This document shows, piece by piece, positions 54,538 through 64,000 of a stretch of 64,000 bases of DNA. The position numbers and the translations under genes were made by a program. The notes below the pieces were generated by a model. It saw nothing but the letters and a program-made list of their open reading frames with translations, was not told where the DNA came from and did no database searches. Each line of letters opens with the position of its first letter. Position 1 is the first letter of the stretch. Source of the stretch: Strigamia acuminata (taxonomy: Eukaryota; Arthropoda; Chilopoda; Geophilomorpha; Linotaeniidae); NCBI GenBank assembly GCA_949358305.1, contig OX442321.1, positions 7,217,605 through 7,281,604 on the forward strand. The letters run 5' to 3'.

Positions 54538-57500
54538 TTAAAATCTCGCTATTAATAACTCCAACAACACAACTATGACCGACAACAGCATTCCACAGGC
54601 AAACACGATCACTGGACCACGTATCAGTCCAAACGAAATTAGATAGAATAAATTATCCTCGCCACAGTCTAGCCAAGTGTTTAAATAATGATTAGACAAC
54701 AGGTGTAATAATCCACATTCCTTCAACTGTATGAGTCTGCCATGTTCATTAAGAAAGATAATTAATAATTAAAAGTCTGGTTTATAGAAAGACGGTATAT
54801 AGTTACTTTTGATTGAAAAACTCGTTGAAAGCAAAATGTTTTGAAAAAGCCAGTGGCACAAATATACTCTCCATAGGTTTTTCGGCAACTGTTAAACTAC
54901 AGTTTGTCACTAACAGCTCTGGTAAAGCAAATCCAGCTTTTTGCCCGAATACTGCGTCAATTCCTTCCTTCTTATTTTTCACTTTCAGATATGAATTATT
55001 GGGAAATAATCTCTGTTATGAATTAAATAAAGCATGTGTTCACCGTTATTATGATTTATTGTTTTCAGTTGGACTAAACCTTAAAGTGAGGTTCAGTCAC
55101 ACTACTCTCCAAAATGACAGGTAAATAATCTGTATCAACAACCATTTCTTCAATTGATTGAAATGGAATTTTAATTTTGTTCGTTGCAAACAAAGCTGTC
55201 AATAATGAAGAGTAAACAGACAGAAGCAGTGTTGACAAGATTAGAAAAATAAAGAGACAAAATCTCAAAGAATGCAACGATGAAACTGACAAATTGCCTG
55301 AAACAAACATAAATAATGCATTCAATTAATCGCCTTCAAAAAAATGTCAATTGTACGTACCTACTACGACAATTGGCCACCAAAGAAGAATCTCATTTAT
55401 AAAATGTACTACACTTCTTGAAAATGAATTTAAACCTGACGAGTTTTCCATTAAAATAAGGAAAATGATTATCAAGTTGACAGCAAATATGCTTAACCAC
55501 ACGTTTGTGCTGAATGCTTTCAAGAAGTTACTCAGAGACCATTCACGGTAATCCAATTTCCGATACGCAATTTTTAAGTGTACTTCGAACAATGAAAGCG
55601 ATAACTCAACATATTCTCTCCTCTCTCGAGTAAGAACTACAAATGCGCCAATATCCGCCGGCTAAAAAAGAAATCAATTTTTTTGATTTATAGCTTTTCA
55701 GCAAATATTATTTTTTGTATAATCAGGGTATTATTGGCACATAGGCTTATAAACAATACTTACTCCATGTACAATTTCACCCATCAATCCATCCCATTTT
55801 CCATCTCGAATTTGGCCAAAAACCATCTCTTTGATTTCAGTCAACTTAAAGCTAATTTTGAAAATAAAGTACCTTAAAAAATCCATCACCAATGGATCCT
55901 TACCTAATATTATAATTTGTACGAGAAATGGATAACAGATGTCCAAAATAACCATCCATTATTAAAGAATTGTTTTCCTCTCTGAAGATAACATACGGCC
56001 GAAGCTGCAAATAATATGTTGAAATAAAATAAAATAAAAAGGCCAAGAAGAAATAAATATAGATGTTGCAGAATCAGAATTCACTAGATGCTAAGTTTGT
56101 CTACTCACGCTTCAGTCTATTTTAATTGCTCGTAAAAATGGATGTGAACAAACTCATTTAACACGGTGCATCGAACTTATTTGTCATGTATAGAAAAGTT
56201 GTGGTGAGCAAAAGGGATAAATATTCCCCCCAAGCGGATATTTGCCCTTTGACTCACTGCAACAGACGGGTCATTCCTCTCGTGTTGGCTCCGCCTCTCT
56301 CTGAGCAGGTGTGTGCCCCGAGGGGAGTGAGGTGTCGGGTGGCAAGCCCCCATTGGCTGCGCCGGCCCCTCACACTGACCCATAAAAGGGAGAAATTCCC
56401 GCCAAAAGGAAGAACTTACACAAACGACACCAAGAACACAGCAACTACCTCACCGTCAGGCCAACTTCAACTACAAGTTAGGATTGATCGAGGATCGCTG
56501 AGTAAAGTGCGAACTGTAACTCTCACGAAGTCACTTGCGAGCTATTCCTGCGAAAGCACGAGAATAGCCCTTGTGAAATCACCCAGAATAATCGCCCAGA
56601 CGATTATTCGCCGAAGTAAGTGTCCGAGTGCTTTGTAGGGAACCCCAAAGTTCCTAGACGAGGCCTCTGCGACGCTAAACCAAACCCTAGACAACAGGCA
56701 CGGATAGAAGACTCGAAAGAGCATTCCACCGCGTCCGTGACGACGAATCCGTGACGAATTTACGACAACTCGAGACGCCGCCTTTGTTCCGCCGACCACG
56801 CGGAATCGACGACGCCATCTTGAGAAATCCTTTGTTCGACGCTGACCACGTCGACTCTAGAATTATTACTGAGTGTATTTTAAAGGCATAAAGCCTGGTG
56901 AATAAATTACCTGTTTATTTACATACATTTGGTATTCATTTGGGTATTTGCATAATTGATCACAGGTAAAGTATTACACGTTAGCGCTATTTAAACCTAT
57001 ACCAAGTAGGACGCGACAAAGTCAACGACATACCAAAATGAAACATGACGATTGGTTCAATTTAAAGTTATAAATTCTACAAAATCAAAATTAGCTTAGG
57101 AAGTGCGTACCGTTAATCCTGTTACTTCAATTGGTGTATTACTCGTGTCAGGCATATTCCTTGACATAATCTTTACTTCATAAAATGTAAGTCTCGTTAG
57201 AATGGAAATATTGTGACAATTTTGTTTTCAATTAAAACACACATTAAAAACCTTGTTTGGGGTTCGTGGAGGTAATAAACAGTGAATAAAAGATGAAAAT
57301 AAAGGGGTTTATTGTGTATTGTCTTTTGTAGAGTTTAAAAGAAACCAAAATTGGCACTCAGTGCACATCTGTACGGCGTACATACTCACTTTTAAAATAT
57401 TTTTTGAAAAGATACCTAAAAGAAATTTAAAATAATTTTAGAATTTAAGCATTGTACAAAAAACATCACCAGTTTGCAGCGGAGAAATACCAACGGTAAT

Positions 57501-57575
57501 TTTCGAACTCATCTGAGTCAAATTTGTTGCGGCTGAAAAGTTTACACAGCTTACTAAGAAGAATAAATAACGCAT
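54538..57575 (-). CDS. Ionotropic receptor M, with a solo LTR in an intron
   Basis: B-type paralog. Exon 1 is 57470-57575 (signal peptide of the MRYLFFLVSC type), linker about 57391-57417, pre-S1 about 57110-57169, S1 exons about 55903-56003 and 55764-55851 (KWDGLMGEIVHG, D replacing N), M1/pore about 55361-55661 (VWLSIFAVNLIIIFLILM), M3/S2 55080-55299 (LLSVYSSLLTALFAT, with S for T), S2 about 54806-55013 and M4 54538-54736 (GPVIVFACGMLLSVIVVLLE). The intron between the pre-S1 and S1 exons is enlarged by an 819 bp solo LTR. Reading frames look intact, so the gene may still work if the intron is spliced. Confidence 0.83.
56200..57018 (+). mobile_element. Solo LTR inside a gene M intron, aagt target duplication
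   Basis: 819 bp, TGTGGTGAGC...GGACGCGACA, flanked by aagt (56196-56199 and 57019-57022). The intron is uninterrupted in gene B ('tatagaaaagtcaacgacat' near 3744). It has a CATAAAAGG TATA-like box near 56381 and AATAAA near 56901. It is inverted relative to, and of the same family as, the LTR at 59193, but the first ~200 bp (U3) have diverged strongly. Confidence 0.87.
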
Positions 57576-59192
57576 AAAAATGGCTCTTCGCCCACTTACT
57601 CAACTCACTTACATAGAATTGCACACAAATGCAACATCTTTGAAATCAAACATGAGAGTTAAACTACAATTAGGAAACAAGCACTTTTGAAAATGGTAAT
57701 ATGCCGAACGGCCGAATGACTTAGGATAACTATGGCACGGCATCAGTAATTGAAAATTGATGTTAGAAATTGAAACAGATTGTTTCTGACACACGGGCAG
57801 TATATTATTAAGAAATGAAAATTTGGACAAATTATTCTACAATTTATAATATATTCTTTATAATTGATAAATTACTCTTACCACAAGCCCTGAAATTCCT
57901 TCTGCTGTCTGCGCTGTTTCAGTTGTGTTTCTTGTTTTGAAAAATGAGTAAACACAAAATTCAATACTCTGAAAGATAATGGACACTCACATACATATTT
58001 GATGCACGCAAAGCAGTCAAGCAGCAAAATACATTTTTGTGTGTGACAGTCATGACCTCTATTCAAGTAAATGACTGATTTTGTCCCTAGGTAGCGTTGT
58101 AATTAAAATAGCAGCATATTTAATCTAGTTGATTAAATACATAAATACAAAAGTTTTATGTATTTTTAAGTAAAAGAAATACTATAACCAATAATAAACC
58201 AAGAAAAAGTAATATCCAAGGAAATTAGTAAAACTTAAACAAAGGATTAAACTGAGATTAAGCCACTCCTCACACCTGCACAAAGTTCAGATTAAAACCA
58301 TGACTTAATCCTGAATGGTCTTGGCTATCCAGTTCCTGTTCTCTCCTAAAAGATAGCTAGGTGCTGTGTATCCAGTTCTTGTTTTCAAGAATTGGAGGGA
58401 TTCTGATGACCAATGTCCCTATTGGGGCAATAGTTAATCTAGTAATCCTACCACGGTATATATTTCCGTACAACCAGAAATAAGTCGCTCTTGCCATAAT
58501 ATTTGTTTGAAACCTTATACTTAGTTGAGCCTTTCTACTACTTGGGCTGTTTGTGCAATATTTTGTACAAACAGCGCCCCTAATTCTGCAGGGCCTATGA
58601 AAAACTATATACGGCATACACGGGTGCCCGATGACGCAGAAAAAGCTCTGTCGAGCATGATAAATTCGACATTTATTATAGCACAATGCGTGCCAGATAC
58701 CAGTAAACTAAGTCTGCCGAAAAGCTTAGTGAAAATGGATGGCAATTTGACCACATACAAATATTTTGTACCTTACAGAATGGGAAGTTGAATTTGCTAG
58801 AAAACAGTAAATTGGACGCAATTTACTTGTTGGTAATTTCAACATGAAGTACCCATTACAGGGCTAAACACAGAATTATTCACTGTAATCTGGACACAGT
58901 TTACTCGTGTATAATTCCAATTAGAAGACCATTTCACAGAACCGGAAGTGATGTGTTACACAGTAATTTGTACGCAATTTACTCGTGTACAGCAATCCCA
59001 AGATACCAACCAACTGACACTTATAAATTCCTATAAATGGTGTTGTATTCGAATACAACATCAGGGTGTTGTTATATTCGAATACAACAGCATGGTGTTA
59101 TATTCGGTGGAAGACGGTAGCCCAAATCAATGACCAACCAAAGTTGTAGCGATGCAGCAAAGCCAACCGTACCAGATGATAATTATAACAAA
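57576..59192. repeat. Gene M flank, then second copy of the dispersed repeat block
   Basis: 57576-57700 is the conserved 5' flank of B-type genes. 57780-58090 matches 45600-45890. 58310-59180 is the second copy of the block split at 45890-49010, and supplies the empty sites for the solo LTR and the non-autonomous element. 59045-59110 holds palindromic 'gttgtattcgaatacaac' repeats. No protein gene recognised; the 88-codon frame at 58525-58791 lies in the repeat and has no known domain. Confidence 0.5.
59045..59110. repeat. Tandem palindromes TTGTATTCGAATACAA
   Basis: A perfect palindrome TGTTGTATTCGAATACAACA (59050 region) is followed by two shorter, diverged copies built on 'ggtgttatattcg(aatacaac)'. 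They may be expanded by slippage; they sit at the edge of an LTR element. Confidence 0.6.
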
Positions 59193-60012
59193 TGTCGCGT
59201 CCTACTTGGTATAGGTTTAAATAGCGCTAACGTGTAATACTTTACCTGTGATCAATTATGTAAATACCCAAATGAATACCAAATGTATGTAAATAAACAG
59301 GTAATTTATTCACCAGGCTTTATGCCTTTAAAATACACTCAGTAATAATTCTAGAGTCGACGTGGTCAGCGTCGAACAAAGGATTTCTCAAGATGGCGTC
59401 GTCGATTCCGCGTGGTCGGCGGAACAAAGGCGGCGTCTCGAGTTGTCGTTAATTCGTCACGGATTCGTCTTCACGGACGCGGTGGAATGCTCTTTCGAGT
59501 CTTCTATCCGTGCCTGTTGTCTAGGGTTTGTTTAGCGTCGCAGAGGCCTCGTCTAGGAACTTTGGGGTTCCCTACAAAGCACTCGGACACTTACTTCGGC
59601 GAATAATCGTCTGGGCGATTATTCTGGGTGATTTCACAAGGGCTATTCTCGTGCTTTCGCAGGAATAGCTCGCAAGTGACTTCGTGAGAGTTACAGTTTG
59701 CACTTTACTCAGCGATCCTCGATCAATCCTAACTTGTAGTTGAAGTTGGCCTGACGGTGAGGTAGTTGCTGTGTTCTTGGTGTCGTTTGTGTAAGTTCTG
59801 ACTTTAGGCGGGAAACACAGCCTTTTATGCAGTGGGGTGAAGGGCCGGCGATCAACCAATGGGGGCTGACCATCAGCCGCTTCCTCCCCCTCGGGGCACA
59901 CACCTGCCATGGGGAGGTGGAGCCAACTCGGGGGGGAACGACTCTTCAATCACAGTGACTCAGAGGACAAGCATCCGCCCTGGGGGGACACTTATCCAAC
60001 TGGGTCACCACA
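59193..60012 (-). repeat. 3' LTR of a minus-strand LTR element that leaves the window
   Basis: On the minus strand it starts TGTGGTGACCC and ends GGACGCGACA. 59193-59810 is nearly identical to the inverse of the solo LTR (56400-57018). The purine-rich GGAGGAGGGACG (60013-60024 on the minus strand) directly precedes it, the place of a polypurine tract, which makes this the 3' LTR. The partner LTR, gag and pol must lie beyond 64000. Confidence 0.82.
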
Positions 60013-60056
60013 CGTCCCTCCTCCAGCTTCGATCTCGGATCGGAGCGATCTCAATT

Positions 60057-63000
60057 TTATCGCTCTCCTCTGCGAAGAGCCGGCAGCACTCCTCTGCATG
60101 GGCGGAGGATCACTGGTGGCACTGCCGGGGGCGGCGGTGGTAAATCCGGGGGCAGAGAGGTTGTCAGATCCGCAGGATTCTGTCGCTCGTTGATGAAGTA
60201 CTGCGGGTGACCGCCGACCGGCTCGCCAATCAGTCCCGTACGTTCGTGGATCCAAATCCGGGTGGATGCCGGGAATCGGTCGGGAACGAGCCGGATCCTT
60301 CGCGACTCGGCGCTCGATCCGGGTTTCCGGTGGGCTCGCAAGATTCGGCGATGGAAGACGGCGTCCATGGTAGATCGGGCCTCTCTGTTCAGCCATTTGA
60401 GGACCGACTCGCCGTGATCATCGGAGTCAATGATGCGTTGTCGCGTGAACTCCGACATCTGAAGGAAGGGGTATTCCACTCCCAGCCTCAAATAAAGCTG
60501 CGCTGCTGGGGGCGGCGGAGGCGATGGAGGAAGTGGAATCTCCATTGGACTCTCCAACGGTGGCGTAGCCGGCTCTGTTGTAAGAGCGGCCAGCTCTGCC
60601 GCTGGTGGCGAAGGAGAGGGCAGCGGAGGAGTTCGCGGTCCTCGGTTGGAGCGCTTCGGAATCAATTTGGGTCGATTCGCATACCGCTTCTCCTTTGGGA
60701 ATACCGGCTTTGGGGTCGGTATGTATGGTTGGACCGCCGCCTCTGGGGGGGCGGTCACGATGGCCTGTGGGAGGCTCGCTGTCGTTCCCGGTATCTCCGG
60801 AGCCTCCCGAATTGTTCGCAACAAGGAAGGGTGGACTCCGGGGTTCCGGTAGCGGAATGCCAACGAACGCATCTTCGAAAACTGCAGGCCTGGGTTCTCC
60901 GTATTCCTGGCCAGGTCGAAGCGCAGCGAGGCGGGCTCAGGAGTCCATCCGGCCCATACCTGGTACAACGCCCGAGGAAGGTGAACTCCCTCACGGTCGA
61001 CGATTGTCCAGGCCGCCATAGCCTGCCGACTGTCCAAGAAGACGCCCAGGGACAGCAGCTGGGCCATGACGTTCGTCACTGCCAAATTCAAACTGCTCCG
61101 ATGGCAGGGGTGAGCGCGGTCCGGATTGCCACTGAATTGTTGTGACAGCGTCCGCATCTGTTCGATCGCCCAATTGATGTGGTGGGTTTGGGCGGCGTCG
61201 GCCTGTCGTATGGCCAACTCGGCAATCGCGGGGTTCTCGTATTCGGCCAGATATTCTTGTAGCTCGCTGAGTGGGGGATAGGCCGCTTCACGCCGGCATC
61301 GAGCGTCCATCTCTCGCTGGGCGTACCATTCGGCGTTGCGATAAGGTCGACACACTCGTGGCGTTGGGGGTGACGGTGGACGGCCCAGCCCGGGTAGATT
61401 ATCGTATCTGACCCGCTTCGGAGCTGGATCCCCCACCGGAATCATCCGGGGAGGGGTCCAAGCGGTCACGGCTGGGTTTGTACCCTCGAGGAGTGGCGGC
61501 CATCGCGATTGCACTTGTGGGGGCACAAGCGCGGTGGGCACAGCCGGTGTTGAGCCCGACGGCCGGTTGGCCGCGTATCCTCGGAAGGCGTTCTTCAATG
61601 CTACGGCCAGATCCTGTTTTGTAACCGGCCCATCTTTGTCCGACTCATCTGGGGACATTTGCTCTTCCGTCAACTCTCCCAAATCAATCTCTGCTTGGCG
61701 CCTGGACGGTCCAGCCGTGGGTCCGAGACTCTGGGGTTCGGACCGTTTCGCGGCGGCCATCTCTCGCTCCTTCTCTAATCCCTTAGCTATCAGGGATTGT
61801 GCTCGCAACTTCTGACGTACTTTGCGCTTTCGATTCCTCCGGGTGCTGGCTGCGACGGATCTTCGTTGGGCCGTCCTCTGGGGGACGTCCGTCGGAGAAT
61901 TCGGTCTCTGGTGTGATGAGACGGTTCGTCGCGACGAGGATTGATCTGACGACTGTGTGGTAATCGCCATGAACAACGAGGATCTTTTCTTTCCTCGATC
62001 TTGGTGTGTCTCGGTCCTCGCAGCCCAGTGGGCGGAAGATTCGACTGTTCGCTCAGCCCGCGCGTCGTCTGGCGAGGCAGGCTCGAGCGTTACTACTCGG
62101 CGACACTCCGAGCGCACGACAACTCGAGTTCGGGAACTGGAGCTGCTCGAGCGGCTGCGGTAGTCGCGGCTCGTTGACGGGCCGGCCTCTATTGGGGAGA
62201 CGGCCTGTCTTCTTCGTGCGGGTCCGCGTGGGGCGGACTCCGCCGGACGCTTCGATCTTCTGTGATGGCGGCGACTTCCCAGGATACCAGCGTGGTATAA
62301 CTGCCACATCTCAGACTGCGTGGCCGTAAAATTCGCCGGCGGTATCCATCTGGGTGTCAGATGATCTTCTTCGATGTCGCGAAGCCATCTACGGATTTCT
62401 TCGGGGGAGAAACCGTTTCTCTCGAGAACTCGGGTTACTCCGTGAGTCTCGGTGCGCTTTAAGCGTTTGATCTCGTCGTCCACTATTCTCTGGCGGGCTG
62501 CCAAGGTCGGGGCCTCGCTCCACCTATGGGAGGTGTGCAGCTCGGCCACCGTGCCTGGGTAAGCCTCTTCCAGGTACCCGGAGTAAACGGGGCTCGGCGG
62601 ATCCGCATCGGGTGGGATCCGCGGCCCCACTCGCTCCCTCATCTCCTTCGTCATGCACTCGACCAGCGTTTTTGATCGCTCGAATTTTTCCTCGAGGGTC
62701 CTGGAATACATCAATCGGATTTTCCAGGCGCTGGTCTCTGCAGGATAGGCCTGCCGCAGGTAAATCGGCAGGGCTCCGCGAAAGATGTTGTTGGCGGTTG
62801 ACGCCGTCGGAGGCAGGGCGTCCCACGATTCTAGCGGGTCGACCTGAATAATTTTAGATCACAAGATTAATATAATAAATCCCAGTTAACGATGGGGATC
62901 AGAAATATGCTCAAGATCGACGGTGGCAGCAACTCCTTTCTTTTGTTGCGGCCGTCGGTCTTATTTTCTTGTTTCGCAGTTCTGCGATGATCTCCGCCGT

Positions 63001-63521
63001 CGTAGCGCTGATCCAACACTACTTTTGAACTCAGGTGATCCGCTTTTTTGGAAGGGGTCGCAGGCAAAACCGATCGTTAAATTTTAATTTCTTACGTTAA
63101 ACTTTTTTATTTTAACTCTAATCGTATTTTAATTTATTACGATGTTTAAATTTAAAAGAAAGAAAACCTTTAGTTTTGGTTTTGGTTTGCCACGACGCCA
63201 TTCCGCGAACACTTCCTTTGTTCTAGTTTTTTGGCGGCCTTGACTCCGAGGTGAATCTGGGTCCACTCTCGGGTTTTTAGCCAGCCTTAAATCAACAATA
63301 AAACAGAAAGAAATATATCAGTCACAAGTCACGCTCCAATCTGGGTTGGATGCAACAGATTCAAAGAATTATGTGATTTCTCTGGGGAAATCACACTAAT
63401 TTACCTGCAACGGCGGTTGTTCGTCCCAATTCTCATCTTCTTCTGCATTTACGATTAGGCCGTCGCTCTCGTCTCTCGACGATGCGCTCGGCTCTAATCG
63501 TGGGTTGCGTCGATCGGCCAT
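60057..63521 (-). CDS. Two-exon accessory ORF of the right-hand element, 967 aa
   Basis: Exon 1 (63405-63521) starts ATGGCCGATCGA (MADRRNPRLEPSASSRDESD) and ends at CAG|GTAAAT. Exon 2 (60057-62843) follows an ATTATTCAG acceptor. Both junctions are phase 0 and the joined frame has no stop until 60057-60059, 45 nt from the LTR. The protein begins acidic/disordered. It then has a helical region (YLRQAYPAETSAWKIRLM; EEIRRWLRDIEEDH), an Arg/Ser-rich middle (SSSSSSRTRVVVRSE; RRNRKRKVRQKLRAQS), a conserved-looking domain (HHINWAIEQMRTLSQQFSG to HPSLLRTIREAPEIPG), proline-rich linkers and a C-terminal part (VLKWLNREARSTMDAVF; RIWIHERTGLIGEP). I recognise no family. No signal peptide or membrane segment, so not an obvious envelope. 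Position parallels the accessory ORFs of the 14 kb element. Confidence 0.68.
62844..63404 (-). other. Intron of the right-hand accessory ORF
   Basis: 561 nt between donor GTAAAT and acceptor TTCAG, AT-richer than the exons on both sides and with stops in all minus frames of interest. An alternative acceptor near 63286 (TTTAAG) would give an immediate stop. Confidence 0.6.
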
Positions 63522-63824
63522 TTCAATTTAGGAAAATGAAGTTTTGTTTGAGAGGTCTTTGTCTTTCTCTTTGGGGGAGAAGCAAAAACACGTCTCGTCG
63601 TGTTAAAAACAGTCGGAAACTGGGCCTATCGACGCTGAGAATTGTGGGTCTCGAACGCGTCTCGTATTTTGCGAGATCCGCCGTGCTGGCAATGACGCTA
63701 CGGGGTCGACCGCGTGGTTTCGTTGTCACGTGGTCGCCCGCTACGTCATAACTTCTCGTCTGTTAGTGGTGACTGCGACAATTCGTTGCGAAGTTTGGAT
63801 TTAGCTAATTTTTCGCGTCTCAAC

Positions 63825-63994
63825 ATGTGCAGCAGCTCTCGTAAGTAAATCTTTTTATTTTACAAGGCCTCCGCTCCATGTTATCACATTTTCTTTTATT
63901 TTTAGTTCTTCCCCACGACTTTGCCGTCCCGAATGAACGGATTATTGCTTCGTCGTGGTCGAAGGTTGATTTTCGACGTGCTCGTAGATCGTGA
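63825..63994 (+). other. Possible short two-exon plus-strand ORF
   Basis: ATG at 63825, donor C|GTAAGT at 63841, pyrimidine-rich acceptor TTTTATTTTTAG ending 63905, then an open stretch (LLPHDFAVPNERIIASSW) to TGA at 63992-63994. The splice signals are very good, but the product is only 34 aa and the region is at the window edge. It diverges from the minus-strand start at 63521, so 63522-63824 could be a bidirectional promoter. Low certainty. Confidence 0.25.
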
Positions 63995-64000
63995 CTCTAC

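Larger units (their letters stand above)
59193..64000 (-). mobile_element. 3' part of a large LTR retroelement (incomplete)
   Basis: Contains the 3' LTR, polypurine tract and a long spliced 3' ORF, all on the minus strand. It is markedly GC-richer than the IR array from about 59850 on. No reverse transcriptase or integrase motif is visible up to 64000, so identity as Ty3/gypsy is inferred from the analogous layout of the complete element at 14894. Confidence 0.65.

Noticed and set aside
60207-61145. 312-codon plus-strand frame opposite the 967-codon ORF
   Set aside because: Antisense shadow in GC-rich DNA; no motif, and the minus-strand frame is far longer with matching splice sites.

Overview
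The window reads as nuclear DNA of a protostome animal, most likely an arthropod. It is AT-rich, intron-bearing and crowded with transposable elements. The resident genes are a head-to-tail array of divergent ionotropic receptors (IRs, chemosensory relatives of ionotropic glutamate receptors), all on the minus strand. IRs of this kind are a protostome family, but I cannot name the species. I see no prokaryotic operon, CRISPR array or complete RNA gene.

The IR array runs from the left edge to about 57.6 kb. In + coordinates it holds: a 5' fragment (290-770); gene B (2100-4344); gene C (5795-7995); an orphan last exon (8644-8838); gene E (11802-14085); gene F (14512-30421, split by a retroelement); gene G (32037-33990, start codon damaged); ghost exons; gene I (35631-37778); gene J (39142-41260); gene K (42892-45404); gene L (50607-52847); and gene M (54538-57575). 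Where I traced splice sites (B, I, F) the genes have nine exons. The exon order is signal peptide, tiny linker, short pre-S1 exon, two S1 exons, M1/pore, M3/S2, S2, M4, giving proteins of about 430-466 aa with almost no amino-terminal domain. Between genes lie decayed last exons and promoter-plus-first-exon remnants of lost copies, so the array gains and loses genes repeatedly.

Transposons punctuate the array. The largest is a 13,990 bp Ty3/gypsy-type element (14894-28883). Its two 1,591 bp LTRs look identical, it has a 4 bp target duplication, a tRNA-Gln primer site, gag, a textbook -1 frameshift signal, pol, and two accessory ORFs in one frame separated by a single stop. It sits inside an S2-coding exon of gene F, whose frame is otherwise open. 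A 1,931 bp non-autonomous LTR element (46702-48632, minus strand) has a tRNA-Phe primer site and a 30 bp minisatellite interior. Five solo LTRs with 4 bp target duplications (30811, 45987, 49355, 53100, 56200) and one with imperfect flanks (10125) lie between or inside IR genes. A foldback-type element, a hAT-like MITE and two other inverted-repeat elements are also present.

From 59193 to the right edge lies the 3' end of another minus-strand LTR element that runs off the window. It carries a GC-rich, apparently spliced 967-codon ORF of unknown function directly upstream of its polypurine tract and 3' LTR. The uncharacterised accessory ORFs of the two large elements and the repeated hairpins in the giant LTR are the most novel-looking content.
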